Shown one piece after another: positions 36,191-45,391 of a stretch of 64,000 bases of DNA (position 1 is the stretch's first letter; each line of letters starts with the position of its first letter). The position numbers and the translations under genes were made by a program. The stretch comes from Salegentibacter sp. 24 (lineage in GTDB: Bacteria; Bacteroidota; Bacteroidia; Flavobacteriales; Flavobacteriaceae): contig NZ_SNWE01000010.1 in NCBI RefSeq assembly GCF_004362395.1, positions 84,847-148,846 of the forward strand, in the 5' to 3' direction. The notes under the pieces are model-generated. The model did not search any database. It was not told where the DNA came from and saw nothing but the letters and a program-made list of their open reading frames with translations.

Positions 36191-39100
36191 TTATGCTTTT
36201 AATTTGAAATAAAAAGTACTGCCTACCCCTACCTGGCTTTCCACCCATATAGTACCTTCGTGAAGCTGAACGATTTTCTCAACATGGGCCAGGCCTACCC
36301 CGGTACCATCATGTCCATTGTCTTCTTTGACCCGATTAAAAATTGTGAAAATATTTTTTTTATCCTCCTCTGAAATTCCGTAGCCATTGTCGGTTACCGA
36401 GAAAACATAATGCGTTCCTTCCCGGTATGAAGCAATACGCACATCAGGATTTCTATCCTTGGGAGTATATTTAATAGCATTGCTTATGAGGTTTTGAAAA
36501 AGTAAACGTAACTCCACTTCATGCCCCTTAATCTTAGGAAGAGAACCTGCATTCACCTTTGCATTGGTATCCTTAATTCTTTTACCCAGGTCATATTTTA
36601 CAACCTCTACAATTTCCTTAATGTTGACCAGGCTTTTTTCTCCATGCCGTCCAATTCTGGAATGTTCCAAAAGGGCTTTAATTTGCTCAGAAAGTCGTGT
36701 GGAGGCATCTTTGATATACTTGATATAATTCTTTCCTTTCTCATCCAGTTTATCAGCATACATTTTACCCAGCACATCACTTCCGAATTTAATGGTAGAA
36801 AGTGGTTCCTGTAGGTCATGGGAACATATAGAAACAAATTGTTCCAGGTCCTTATTGGCTCTTTCTAAATCTTCATGTTGTTGTTTTAATTGGTTTTCAG
36901 CTTGCTTTAGATCTGAAATATCGACACAGGTGTATCTAATGGTCACCACTCTTCCCTCCATATCCTTTTCGGCGGTGGCATTTAAAATTACCGGAAGCAA
37001 ATCTCCCGAGGCAGTAAGCATATCCTGCTCCATATTGACTATGGCACCCGTATCTTTAAATTCCTTATTTGATTTTAATGCCTTAAGCTGAGATTCCTCA
37101 TTATAAAGGTCAAAAACAGGTCGATCTATTAAATCTTCTTTTGAGTTATAGCCAAGCCTGGTCACCGCCATCTCATTGCATTGCACGATAAGTTGGGTCT
37201 GTGGGTCAACGCTTATATGAATTACGGGATCTTCTTCGTAGAAAGATTTAAAACGTTTTTCACTGGCCACCAATTTTTCTTTGGAGCGTTGCAATAAACC
37301 GACATCTATAAAGGTAATGACCACTCCGGTAGTCTCATCATTAGAATTAATATAAGGGGATATTCTTCTTAAATAATAGGAACCATCCTTGGTCATCACT
37401 TGTTTTTCCAGAATTTTACTGGTTCTAAGCACCCTTTTGCAGCGAGTGATAAGATTGCTTTTCCCCATACTAGAGGTAAAATGCTCGATAGGCCTGCCCT
37501 CATCGGAATCGATTAAATTAAAATGCCGCTGAATGGCCGGTGTGAACTTTCTAATCTTCAAATCTTTATCAAGAAAAATCACCCCAATATCAGTGCTTTC
37601 CAGCAAGTTATTCATATCGGCATTTAGGGCCGCTAGGTCTTCTACCTTTTGAAGATTTTCAGCATTTACCGTGTTAATTTCTTCATTTACACTTTGCAGT
37701 TCTTCGTTTGTACTTTGCAATTCTTCATTTGAAGCTAATAATTCTTCATTGGCTGCCTGTAGTTCCTCATTGCTGGTTTCTATCTCCTCTATAGAAGTTT
37801 GCAACTCCTCTTTGGTTTCCTTTAGCTCCTCTTCAAGATCGGCCACATATTCCTTAGTGCGACTGGTTAGGGTAAGCTTATCTAAGGTTTTAACAGATTC
37901 CAGATCGATTTCCTTTTCAATAAAAGTGATTACAAAATTGGTATCAGTATCATCATTTTTTGTCTGGAATGGTTTGACGATAATATCTACAGATTTTTTC
38001 TCCCCCTGATGCTCAAAGGAGGCGTCCTGGTATCTTAGTTTTACATTTTCGGTTTTAGCCTTTTTTAAAGTGCTTTGAATGGTATATTTCAAATCCGTTG
38101 CCAGCATATCCAACAGGTTCACGGAAAATCCGCTCACCGGTAAATTAGCATATTTCCGAAATTCCCCTACTGCCTGTAGAATATTAAAGTTATCATCTAC
38201 AAAAACACTGGCACCTCCAAAAACCTCCATGATGGTTTGATTGAGCTCATCGGTAAGTTTGTTTTTAACAGGACTTGAAGATTTTCTATAAGCGGGTCGT
38301 TGAATTTCCTTTGTTCCCTGGGTCAAATTACTTGTAGAGGTGGTTTGTGAAATACTGGCGTTTAAACGCTTATTTACATTTTCATTTCTAAAAATTTTAG
38401 CTCCCCGATCTATTACTTTAAAGTTATCCTTTTGAGAAGAAACATTTTCACTAGTGCCCAGCACCAAAATACCTCCCACCTTAAGGGCATATTGTAAGAA
38501 GTTTAAAGCCTTATTTTGAATTCCCGGTTGAAAATAAATTAAAAGATTTCTACAGGCCACCATATCCATATTGCTGAAAGGTGGATTTTTGATGATATTG
38601 TGTCTTGAAAAAACCACCATTCTGCGTACCTTGTCAATAACCTTATAGCCATCGGGTCTACTGATGAAGTATTTCAGCAGTAATTCGGAATCAATATCTG
38701 CAACAATACTTTCTGGATAAAATGCTTCACTACCAATTTCAAGATGCTTCTGGGAGATATCGGTAGCAAAAATCTTCAAATCTACACTTTTTTTCTGTCG
38801 CTCGATTTCCTCGATAATAATCATGGCAAAGGAATAAGCCTCTTCGCCACTACTGCAGGCTACATCCCACAGCTTTATAACCTCTCCATCTTTTTTGCTT
38901 TCCACCAGCTTCGGAATCACCTCTTCTCTTAAGACTTTCCAGACATTTTCGTCTCTAAAAAACTTGGTTACCCCAATTAAGAATTCTCGGTGCAGTATTT
39001 CTGCTTCTTCACTATTATTGATCAAGAATTTATAATATTCTAAAAGATTATTGCATTTACATACATTCACCCTTCTTGCGATACGGCGGGCAAGGGTAGC

Positions 39101-39832
39101 GTGCTTATATTCCCTAAAATCGAGCCCGGTTTGTTCATCTATAAACCGAAGAATTTTCATTAATTCTCCTTCATTATAATTAATATCACCATCCTTAAAA
39201 TGAAAGACAGAAGGAGATTCAATAAAATTTCTGAGCTCTTTAGCCATGTTAGACACTGGCAATACATAATCTACCAAACCGGTATTTATAGCACTTTGCG
39301 GCATTCCATCAAACTTGGATTCCTCCGGATCCTGGACCATGATCATACCATCGCGTTCCTTAATAGCCCTTACTCCCCTTGTCCCATCACTTCCTGTACC
39401 GCTTAAAATGATACCAATAGCTTTTTCTTTACGTTCCTTGGCAAGTGCTTCAAAGAACATATCTATCGGTAGATTTAAACTTTGATCTTTAGGCTTTTCA
39501 ATAAGGTGTAGCTGGTTATCCTTAAAAGTTAAATTATTAGCAGGTGGAATTAAATAGATATGTCCCTGCTCTATCTTCAGGTGGTTTTTAATCTCACGTA
39601 TGGGCAGGTTTGTATTCTTTTTTAAAAGTTCTCCCATCATACTTTTGAAGTCTGGTGAGAGATGCTGTATAACTACATAAGCATTTTTATCGGTTTCGGG
39701 TATGCCTTCAAAAAAAGCCTTTAGTGCCTCCAATCCTCCGGCGCTAGCACCTACTGCAATTACTCGGGGTTCTTCAGTTTTAAGCTTAGTATCCAGCTCT
39801 GACCTGGAGGGGTAGTTATTTACTTTTGTCAT
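36191..39832 (-). CDS. CheB-CheR-PAS-histidine kinase fusion
   Basis: A 1213-residue multidomain signalling protein. Order: CheB methylesterase-like domain (about 20-205) with its Ser-His-Asp triad in [24 protein letters not shown] and [11 protein letters not shown]; CheR methyltransferase-like domain (about 220-480; [17 protein letters not shown]); a long coiled coil of EELQ/NEEL repeats (about 660-745); two PAS domains; HisKA with [16 protein letters not shown]; HATPase_c. The full CheB triad suggests real methylesterase activity, yet no CheB receiver and no chemoreceptor genes are present. First gene of the phytochrome operon. Substrates of the CheB and CheR parts are unknown. Confidence 0.92.
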   Translation of the reverse strand: MTKVNNYPSRSELDTKLKTEEPRVIAVGASAGGLEALKAFFEGIPETDKNAYVVIQHLSPDFKSMMGELLKKNTNLPIREIKNHLKIEQGHIYLIPPANNLTFKDNQLHLIEKPKDQSLNLPIDMFFEALAKERKEKAIGIILSGTGSDGTRGVRAIKERDGMIMVQDPEESKFDGMPQSAINTGLVDYVLPVSNMAKELRNFIESPSVFHFKDGDINYNEGELMKILRFIDEQTGLDFREYKHATLARRIARRVNVCKCNNLLEYYKFLINNSEEAEILHREFLIGVTKFFRDENVWKVLREEVIPKLVESKKDGEVIKLWDVACSSGEEAYSFAMIIIEEIERQKKSVDLKIFATDISQKHLEIGSEAFYPESIVADIDSELLLKYFISRPDGYKVIDKVRRMVVFSRHNIIKNPPFSNMDMVACRNLLIYFQPGIQNKALNFLQYALKVGGILVLGTSENVSSQKDNFKVIDRGAKIFRNENVNKRLNASISQTTSTSNLTQGTKEIQRPAYRKSSSPVKNKLTDELNQTIMEVFGGASVFVDDNFNILQAVGEFRKYANLPVSGFSVNLLDMLATDLKYTIQSTLKKAKTENVKLRYQDASFEHQGEKKSVDIIVKPFQTKNDDTDTNFVITFIEKEIDLESVKTLDKLTLTSRTKEYVADLEEELKETKEELQTSIEEIETSNEELQAANEELLASNEELQSTNEELQSVNEEINTVNAENLQKVEDLAALNADMNNLLESTDIGVIFLDKDLKIRKFTPAIQRHFNLIDSDEGRPIEHFTSSMGKSNLITRCKRVLRTSKILEKQVMTKDGSYYLRRISPYINSNDETTGVVITFIDVGLLQRSKEKLVASEKRFKSFYEEDPVIHISVDPQTQLIVQCNEMAVTRLGYNSKEDLIDRPVFDLYNEESQLKALKSNKEFKDTGAIVNMEQDMLTASGDLLPVILNATAEKDMEGRVVTIRYTCVDISDLKQAENQLKQQHEDLERANKDLEQFVSICSHDLQEPLSTIKFGSDVLGKMYADKLDEKGKNYIKYIKDASTRLSEQIKALLEHSRIGRHGEKSLVNIKEIVEVVKYDLGKRIKDTNAKVNAGSLPKIKGHEVELRLLFQNLISNAIKYTPKDRNPDVRIASYREGTHYVFSVTDNGYGISEEDKKNIFTIFNRVKEDNGHDGTGVGLAHVEKIVQLHEGTIWVESQVGVGSTFYFKLKA

Positions 39833-40084
39833 TTAGAAATGATTAAGAAAGTCTTAAAGAATAATAAAAACGCAAACCACAAAAATATAAGTTAAATCAT
39901 AGAATTATGAACTCATTTGCCATTTAAAATAACAAAATATCAATAAAAACAGTGATACCACCCATTTAACAATTCTTAACAATTATTTTTGAATTCCTAA
40001 AATTAACAAGTTTTGAAAGAAAATATTGTTAAAAATAAATTATAATTCTGATATCCATTTATAACCAGCCAGATTTTAAAAACC
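39833..40084. other. AT-rich divergent promoter region
   Basis: The gap between the phytochrome operon and the mla operon. On the minus strand TATTTTTG (39880-39887), a full -7 consensus, lies 48 nt upstream of the CheB-CheR fusion start. Repeated AACAATT-type words occur at 39970-40030, with no clear operator. No reading frame is credible. Confidence 0.4.
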
Positions 40085-40127
40085 TGATATATATCATTTC
40101 TAATGCAGCCTTCTAAAACTAAATTTA
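40085..40127 (+). promoter_or_regulatory. Crp/Fnr-type site plus -7 box for the mla operon
   Basis: TGAT-ATAT-ATCA (40085-40096) is followed after exactly 23 nt by TAAATTTA (40120-40127), one mismatch from the -7 consensus. The predicted start is near 40132, giving a leader of about 90 nt before the ATG at 40222. Same architecture as four other sites in the next 6 kb. Confidence 0.65.
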
Positions 40128-40221
40128 CATAACAAATAAGGTTCAGCACCCCTTGAGTTGCGTCCCATACGTTCATTCTATGAATCCTAATAGTTATTGA
40201 AGTTTATTGAAAGGTATAAAT

Positions 40222-41001
40222 ATGAAATTTTTATCATCACATCAGTCAGGTTTCATTTCCTTTTTCAACGAAATTGGGGATATGGGAAATTTCACGGGTA
40301 GATATTTCCGGGAGCTTTTCAGCAAGCCTTTTGAGTTCAGGGAATTTCTGAACCAATGCTATCAGATGGGTAATAAATCTTTGCTGCTGGTTGGTGTTAC
40401 CGGTTTTATTTTAGGACTGGTATTTACCCTGCAGTCCCGTCCCACTCTAATGGAATTCGGCGCAGTTTCCTGGATGCCCTCTATGATAAGTATTTCTATT
40501 GTACGGGAAATAGGACCTGTAATAATTGCACTTATTTGCGCAGGAAGAATAGGTTCCAGCATTGGTGCTGAGCTGGGTTCTATGAAGGTGACCGAGCAAA
40601 TTGATGCTATGGAGGTATCTGGCACTAATCCGTTTAAATACCTGGTAGTTACCAGGATTCTGGCAGCAACCTGTATGCTGCCACTTTTAGTGATAATTGG
40701 TGATTTTGTGGCCCTGGTGGGGTCTGCCATTATAGAAAATGCAAAAGGCGATGTTTCATTTACTTTATATTTCAACCAGGTATTTGAAGCTTTAGAATTT
40801 ACCGATTTAATTCCTGCAACGCTAAAAACATTTTTCTTTGGTTTTGCCATTGGACTGGTAGGATGCTTTAAAGGTTATAACAGCAATAAAGGAACTGCAG
40901 GAGTTGGAAAAGCCTCTAATTCTGCAGTCGTTTTTACTTCTATGCTTCTTTTTGTACTTGATTTTATTGCAGTATTTATTACTGATATTTTTTATAGCTG
41001 A
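40222..41001 (+). CDS. mlaE: MlaE-type ABC transporter permease
   Basis: Integral membrane subunit of a lipid-trafficking ABC system that moves phospholipids between inner and outer membranes. After an amphipathic N-terminus come the family segments GFILGLVFTLQSRPTLMEFGA, SIVREIGPVIIALICAGRIGSSIGAELGSMKVTEQIDAM and the terminal VFTSMLLFVLDFIAVFITDIFY. The frame opens at a TTG (40207), but the ATG at 40222 is the better start. At 259 residues it is normal. The ATPase gene follows after 2 nt and the MCE gene 6 nt after that. A Crp/Fnr-like site lies upstream. Confidence 0.9.
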   Translation: MKFLSSHQSGFISFFNEIGDMGNFTGRYFRELFSKPFEFREFLNQCYQMGNKSLLLVGVTGFILGLVFTLQSRPTLMEFGAVSWMPSMISISIVREIGPVIIALICAGRIGSSIGAELGSMKVTEQIDAMEVSGTNPFKYLVVTRILAATCMLPLLVIIGDFVALVGSAIIENAKGDVSFTLYFNQVFEALEFTDLIPATLKTFFFGFAIGLVGCFKGYNSNKGTAGVGKASNSAVVFTSMLLFVLDFIAVFITDIFYS

Positions 41002-41003
41002 AA

Positions 41004-41735
41004 ATGAAAAACCAACCTGTAATAGAGATAAAGAATCTATATAAAAGCTTCGGGCAAACAAGGGTTCTAAACGATTTCAACCTGACTCTTTTTAAAGGGG
41101 AAAACCTGGTTTTAATGGGTAAATCCGGCTCAGGTAAATCAGTGTTGATTAAATGCCTGGTGGGGTTAATGGATTTTGATAAAGGCAGTATTAAAGTTTT
41201 AGGAAAGGATATTTCCAACATAAAGCAAAGCGAACTAGATGAATTGCGAACCGATATAGGTTTTTTATTTCAGGGCAGCGCTTTATACGATTCTATGACC
41301 GTAAGAGAAAATTTAGAATTTCCGCTTCGAAGACACCAAAACGATTCTGAAAGCAAAACTAAGGCCCGCGTGGAAGAAGCTCTGGAAAATGTGGGTTTAC
41401 CACAGACAATAGATTTAATGCCTGCTGAACTTTCGGGAGGAATGCAGCGTAGGATTGCCCTGGCAAGAGCCCTTATTTTAAAGCCGAAAATTATTATTTA
41501 TGACGAACCTACTACTGGTTTAGATCCTATAACAGCAAAAGAAATTATTTTATTGATGATGAATATTCAAAAGAAATATGCAACCTCCTCCCTAATCATT
41601 ACCCACGATGTAGACTGTGCCCGTGTAATTTCAAATCGAATGATATTACTGCTTGACGGTAAAGATTATATCCAGGGAACCTTTAACGAGCTTGCCTTAT
41701 CTGAAGATCCTAAAATTAAAGCATTTTTTAAATAA
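41004..41735 (+). CDS. mlaF: MlaF-type ABC transporter ATP-binding protein
   Basis: Nucleotide-binding subunit of the same lipid transporter. Walker A is LMGKSGSGKSVLIKCLVGL (near residue 38), the Q-loop IGFLFQGSALYDSMTVREN contains the SALYDSM stretch characteristic of MlaF, the signature is ELSGGMQRRIALARAL and Walker B PKIIIYDEPTTGLDP, with switch His in IITHDVD. The 243 residues match the family. It lies between the permease and the MCE-domain protein in a three-gene operon; periplasmic MlaC and outer-membrane MlaA homologues are not encoded here. Confidence 0.93.
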   Translation: MKNQPVIEIKNLYKSFGQTRVLNDFNLTLFKGENLVLMGKSGSGKSVLIKCLVGLMDFDKGSIKVLGKDISNIKQSELDELRTDIGFLFQGSALYDSMTVRENLEFPLRRHQNDSESKTKARVEEALENVGLPQTIDLMPAELSGGMQRRIALARALILKPKIIIYDEPTTGLDPITAKEIILLMMNIQKKYATSSLIITHDVDCARVISNRMILLLDGKDYIQGTFNELALSEDPKIKAFFK

Positions 41736-41741
41736 TATAGT

Positions 41742-42731
41742 ATGAAGTCAAATTCCGGAAATAATCTAAAATTAGGCCTTCTTATAATGGTGGGATTGAT
41801 CATTTTTACATTGGGAGTTTATTTCATTGGAAAAAAGCAAAATTTATTTGGAGATTCCATTACGATAAGTTCTGTATTCAAAAACGTTAATGGCTTACAA
41901 CCCGGTAATAATGTTCGGTATTCGGGGGTAAACGTAGGAACCGTAAAAGAGATAAAATTTTTGAACGATACAGCCATTTGCGTAAATATGCTTATTAGTC
42001 AGGAATCCGGAAATCTAATAAAATATAGTTCGGTGGCAACGATAAATTCTGATGGACTGGTAGGAAGTATGGTTCTAAATATTCTTCCTACTGATAAGTT
42101 CCCTTCAAGGAGGTTAAAGGAAGGTGATACACTGTACTCACTTAGCCAGGTGGCTACAACAGATATGCTAAACACTCTAAATAAAACCAACGAAAATGCA
42201 GCGCTTTTAACCGAAGATCTAATAAAGATCACCAATAGCATTAATGCTGGTGAGGGCGTTTTAGGCAAACTTCTTAAGGATGAAACCCTCGCCAAAAATA
42301 TACAGGAGAGTGCGGCGAACCTAAATTTCACCACCAGATCTGCAAAATCGGGTCTCACCAAACTAAATGATCTTTTGAACTCGGTGGATTATGAAAACAG
42401 TATTGTGGGTTTATTACTCAGTGACTCTACAGCTCAAGAAAATCTAAAAACTACAATCCAGGATTTGCAGGCCTCCTCCTCTCAAATAAATAAATTAAGT
42501 GCAAATTTAGAAGAATTTTCAAATAGCCTAAATTCAGAAAAGGGCGCCCTTAACCTGGTGGTAAAGGACACCACTTTTGTGAATCACCTCGACCAAAGCA
42601 TAAGAAATATAGAAGAAGCTACGCATCGTTTTAATGAAAACATGGAAGCTTTAAAACATAATATCCTGTTCCGGGGATATTTTCGAAAACTAGAACGGAA
42701 AAAGGCCCGGCAAGAAAATGGAAATAAGTAA
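41742..42731 (+). CDS. mlaD: MlaD-like MCE-domain protein
   Basis: Membrane-anchored substrate-binding subunit of the lipid transporter. One N-terminal helix (KLGLLIMVGLIIFTLGVYFIG, about residues 10-30) is followed by the MCE domain (FKNVNGLQPGNNVRYSGVNVGTVKEI; YSSVATINSDGLVGSMVLNI) and a long helical C-terminal region (about 140-329) with coiled-coil character. Its 329 residues exceed E. coli MlaD (about 180), suggesting a longer periplasmic rod. Last gene of the operon. The following 288-bp gap (42732-43019) shows no gene or terminator. Confidence 0.9.
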   Translation: MKSNSGNNLKLGLLIMVGLIIFTLGVYFIGKKQNLFGDSITISSVFKNVNGLQPGNNVRYSGVNVGTVKEIKFLNDTAICVNMLISQESGNLIKYSSVATINSDGLVGSMVLNILPTDKFPSRRLKEGDTLYSLSQVATTDMLNTLNKTNENAALLTEDLIKITNSINAGEGVLGKLLKDETLAKNIQESAANLNFTTRSAKSGLTKLNDLLNSVDYENSIVGLLLSDSTAQENLKTTIQDLQASSSQINKLSANLEEFSNSLNSEKGALNLVVKDTTFVNHLDQSIRNIEEATHRFNENMEALKHNILFRGYFRKLERKKARQENGNK

Positions 42732-43019
42732 TTATTAAAATCCGAATAACTTTAAGAAAGAATGAGTGAATATTACTGTACAATAAACCTGAACAAAAAC
42801 ACGTGATACCAGGAAAAATCTTAACCCAGAAGCTAATTTTAAGATCTTTACAAAAGTAAAGGCTATTTATCCCTAAAGATGGAAAATTCAAGTATTAAAC
42901 TGGATACTTCAATAAGGCAGCCAACCTGATCATTAGCACCCTTGCTAGAGGATGTTTTCTCCCACAATAAGTATAAATTAAGAATTCATCCTGGGCCCTG
43001 CTTAGATTAAATGAGCCCA

Positions 43020-43283
43020 TTAAATATAATCCATCCTCCACCTTTTGAGTTCTGGTAGTTTTTTAATCAGTTGTTGAGCTTCTTCCAGGCTAATATCCTC
43101 ATGCATTTCTGCCATTTCCATTAATTTCATTTCTAATTGATGTAAATTAAGCGATTTATCGGTGAAAGCACCATCTTCATAACAATCTTTACAGTAATCA
43201 ATATTTATTGACCTATCACGATTTGAGCCCGCTGTAGCTTTGGTGAAAGGCCATCCACAACTCTGACAAATTAGCGTTTTCAT
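43020..43283 (-). CDS. Small zinc-ribbon protein
   Basis: An 87-residue cytosolic protein with a putative zinc ribbon: CQSC (Cys6/Cys9) and CKDC (Cys31/Cys34), spaced 21 residues apart, followed by a helical C-terminus (LHQLEMKLMEMAEMHEDISLEEAQQLIKKL). It matches the small zinc-ribbon family often found as single genes in Bacteroidota; partners and function are unknown. It lies 56 nt downstream of the TerB-like gene on the same strand, so both probably use the Crp/Fnr-type promoter at 43769-43811. Confidence 0.78.
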   Translation of the reverse strand: MKTLICQSCGWPFTKATAGSNRDRSINIDYCKDCYEDGAFTDKSLNLHQLEMKLMEMAEMHEDISLEEAQQLIKKLPELKRWRMDYI

Positions 43284-43339
43284 AATTTTATTTTTAAAAG
43301 TTAGTACCCATAAACCTGATTAATTAATTTTTAATCATT

Positions 43340-43741
43340 TCAAGTATTTAACAGTGCTTTGAGTTTTGAGAGCATTATAACTTCAGACTTATTTTTTCCT
43401 GAGAACGATGCTGCAATAGCATCTGCGGTTTCCCATATTAACCGGTTGATATCCGGTGTAAATATGTGGTTATTTTCCTTTTTGTACTCTTTAAATTGGT
43501 TAAAAGCCCATCCTGCGTCAGGGTCATTCTCCTTAAGCCAATCAAAGATCATTTCAATTTTATAAGCTTGATCGGTTCCAAACTCATCCTTTGAATTATT
43601 TATGGGCACCCATTTTTCCTGGACGAGCTCTTTTAAGGTTTTCATTTCCTCCACCCGCACCACTTTATCTGATGCAGCGATAGCATAGCAAAGCTTACCA
43701 ATATATTTGTAAAATTCCTCTGTTAACACCTGTGGCTTCAA
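43340..43741 (-). CDS. TerB-like helical protein, unknown
   Basis: A 133-residue all-helical cytosolic protein. The N-terminal YIGKLCYAIAASDKVVRVEEMKTLKELV resembles the TerB/tellurite-resistance-like helical bundle, which has an acidic metal-binding site, and a similar motif returns near the C-terminus (LIWETADAIAASFSG). The similarity is partial, so the assignment is tentative. Its promoter is well placed: a TATCTTTA box and TGAT-TTTT-ATCA site on the minus strand predict a start near 43764, 23 nt before the ATG. Confidence 0.6.
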   Translation of the reverse strand: MKPQVLTEEFYKYIGKLCYAIAASDKVVRVEEMKTLKELVQEKWVPINNSKDEFGTDQAYKIEMIFDWLKENDPDAGWAFNQFKEYKKENNHIFTPDINRLIWETADAIAASFSGKNKSEVIMLSKLKALLNT

Positions 43742-43768
43742 GAGATCTGAATTTAAAGTTTTACCATT

Positions 43769-43811
43769 TAAAGATAAGGCTAAGATGCTTAGGTAAAAAT
43801 GATAAAAATCA
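43769..43811 (-). promoter_or_regulatory. Crp/Fnr-type site plus -7 box for the TerB-like/zinc-ribbon operon
   Basis: Read on the minus strand: TGAT-TTTT-ATCA (43811-43800), 23 nt, then TATCTTTA (43776-43769). The geometry is identical to the plus-strand sites at 40085, 45011, 45305 and 46178. The site also lies 157 nt upstream of the Crp/Fnr gene on the other strand and could mediate autoregulation. Confidence 0.65.
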
Positions 43812-43967
43812 TTTTTTAGATGTAGTAATGCATAATTAAAATAGGTAAATTCTAAAAATTACTTTGTATATTTAAGTATTGTTAAAGCATTTCCGTCTTT
43901 TTCTTCCCCCCACCAGAAAATGTAAAGCAATTCCAAAAACTTATTATAAACTTTTAAGTCTCCAGGG

Positions 43968-44981
43968 ATGAAGCGTATTCTTTATATTTCAGGAAAAACT
44001 TCCGAGCATCTCAAAAAAGATGAATTAACGGGATTACAGGGTTATCACTGGCAACATATCCATTGCACTGAAAACATAGAAAAGCATATCGATAAGAAAA
44101 AACCAACTTTGGTTATTTTGAATAATAATGCTAATATGGAAACTTTATTACTGGATCGATACCCGAAACTCTCCAAGATTCCTTTATTGTCAATAATTCC
44201 AAAAAATAAAGTTGGAAGCTGGAAAGAATTACACTCCCAGCATCGCTATCTATTAAATTCCTGTTCAAAAAATGAGCTTTTACAGGTAATCCAAGCTCTT
44301 TTAGTAAAACAAACAGTAAATTCCTACGAAAACAAGGAAATTCAGCGGGCTACTATTTCAACTATTGAAGATTTAAAAATTTACATCCAGGAAAAAGGAG
44401 AACAGGTAAAATTAGAAAAGCATAAAACTATATTCAGAGAAAACAAGCATTCAAGTTTTATTTATCTTATTAATACCGGCCTAGTCAAAACTTCCAGAAT
44501 GGACCAGTTGGGAAAAGAATTAATTACCGGGATTTATCGTAAAAATGAATTATTAGGTCTTTATGGTTTTCATAAAAATCCAACTTGCCAAGAGATTGCT
44601 ACGACCCTAGAGTCTTCCATTTTATACCGAATTCTATATAATGAATTCAGGGAAATACTGGAGGCAAATCAAGGATTAAGTCTTGATATCGCTCAATATT
44701 TAACCGATACCGTTTTAAGACTTAAATCCCAGCTTCTGGAAATGGCCTATGCATCGGTTTTAAAGAAAACTTCAAACACCATACTTCAGTTTGCCGATGA
44801 ATTACAAAATCCGGATTTCCAGGGTTTAAGAATTTCTAGAACCGATTTAGCAAGCATTGCCGGAATTTCTCCGGAAAGTTTTATCCGTAGTCTTTCCAGT
44901 CTGAAAAAAGAAGGAATCATTACCATTCAAGGAAGAAAAATAAATATTTTAAAACCTGAACGATTACAGGAAATCACCTGA
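43968..44981 (+). CDS. Crp/Fnr-family regulator with degenerate receiver domain
   Basis: A 337-residue transcription factor. Residues 1-115 look like a response-regulator receiver whose phospho-acceptor position reads Asn (LVILNNNAN, 48-56) and whose conserved Lys is lost, so it is probably not phosphorylated in the usual way. Residues 140-250 form a cyclic-nucleotide-binding-type domain (HSSFIYLINTGLVKTSRMDQ). The C-terminal helix-turn-helix, SRTDLASIAGISPESFIRSL, keeps Glu303 and Arg307 that contact TGA half-sites in Crp and Fnr. Only three Cys (33, 99, 207) exist, too few for an Fnr-type iron-sulfur cluster. Flanked by five TGAT-N4-ATCA promoters it probably controls. Confidence 0.9.
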   Translation: MKRILYISGKTSEHLKKDELTGLQGYHWQHIHCTENIEKHIDKKKPTLVILNNNANMETLLLDRYPKLSKIPLLSIIPKNKVGSWKELHSQHRYLLNSCSKNELLQVIQALLVKQTVNSYENKEIQRATISTIEDLKIYIQEKGEQVKLEKHKTIFRENKHSSFIYLINTGLVKTSRMDQLGKELITGIYRKNELLGLYGFHKNPTCQEIATTLESSILYRILYNEFREILEANQGLSLDIAQYLTDTVLRLKSQLLEMAYASVLKKTSNTILQFADELQNPDFQGLRISRTDLASIAGISPESFIRSLSSLKKEGIITIQGRKINILKPERLQEIT

Positions 44982-45010
44982 TCTTAATTTTCTGTTAAAT
45001 AATGAATAAT

Positions 45011-45053
45011 TGATATTTATCATTTTTTTAAAAGGTGTTTTCAGCTACTTTTA
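45011..45053 (+). promoter_or_regulatory. Crp/Fnr-type site plus -7 box for an orphan transcript
   Basis: TGAT-ATTT-ATCA (45011-45022; with the preceding T it matches 9 of 10 positions of the Fnr consensus), 23 nt, then TACTTTTA (45046-45053). The predicted start is near 45058. No gene follows before the terminator at 45232-45265. Confidence 0.6.
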
Positions 45054-45057
45054 AACT

Positions 45058-45265
45058 AATAATCAGCAAAGATTTTTATATAAAATAATCTAATTTCTTA
45101 GTACTTATTAGAGTTGGAAATTGGATTTAGAAGATATCAAAGGTATTTTTTAATCTGATATACAAATTTTACCTAGTGTAAGATCACTGGTATCAATCAA
45201 AAGTTAAAGAATAAACTTAATATCTTCTTAGGAAACAGGAGGCAATGGTCTCCTGTTTCTTTTTT
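45058..45265 (+). ncRNA. Candidate small RNA of the Crp/Fnr regulon
   Basis: Proposed transcript of about 208 nt between the promoter at 45011-45053 and a strong terminator at 45232-45265. The interval holds no reading frame of convincing length; the longest begins with TTG near 45121 and stops after about 10 codons. Both ends are well supported, but the RNA matches no family I recognise. It may equally be the long 3' UTR of the Crp/Fnr gene (stop at 44981). Confidence 0.45.
45232..45265 (+). terminator. Strong intrinsic terminator of the orphan transcript
   Basis: A perfect 10-bp stem (GAAACAGGAG with CTCCTGTTTC, 8-nt loop) followed by six T. It lies 250 nt after the Crp/Fnr stop codon and before the hsp20 promoter. 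Confidence 0.88.
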
Positions 45266-45304
45266 AAATTCTTTTTTGATAATTCATAAAAATATGCACT
45301 TACC

Positions 45305-45347
45305 TGATTTCCATCATATTAAATTTAATTTTTTGCTTCTAAATTAG
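45305..45347 (+). promoter_or_regulatory. Crp/Fnr-type site plus -7 box for hsp20
   Basis: TGAT-TTCC-ATCA (45305-45316), 23 nt, then TAAATTAG (45340-45347, one mismatch from TAnnTTTG). The predicted start is near 45352, giving a 40-nt leader before the hsp20 ATG. Confidence 0.65.
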
Positions 45348-45391
45348 TGTGTTTTAAATACGAAATATTAACCATTTAAATTTTTAATGTT

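Noticed and set aside
40362..40850. 162-codon minus-strand frame inside mlaE
   Set aside because: Shadow of the conserved permease frame with no recognisable protein features.
43303..43340. TGATTAAT...TTAATCA inverted repeat between the zinc-ribbon and TerB-like genes
   Set aside because: The spacing does not fit TGAT-N4-ATCA, and it lies within a probable operon without a promoter box.
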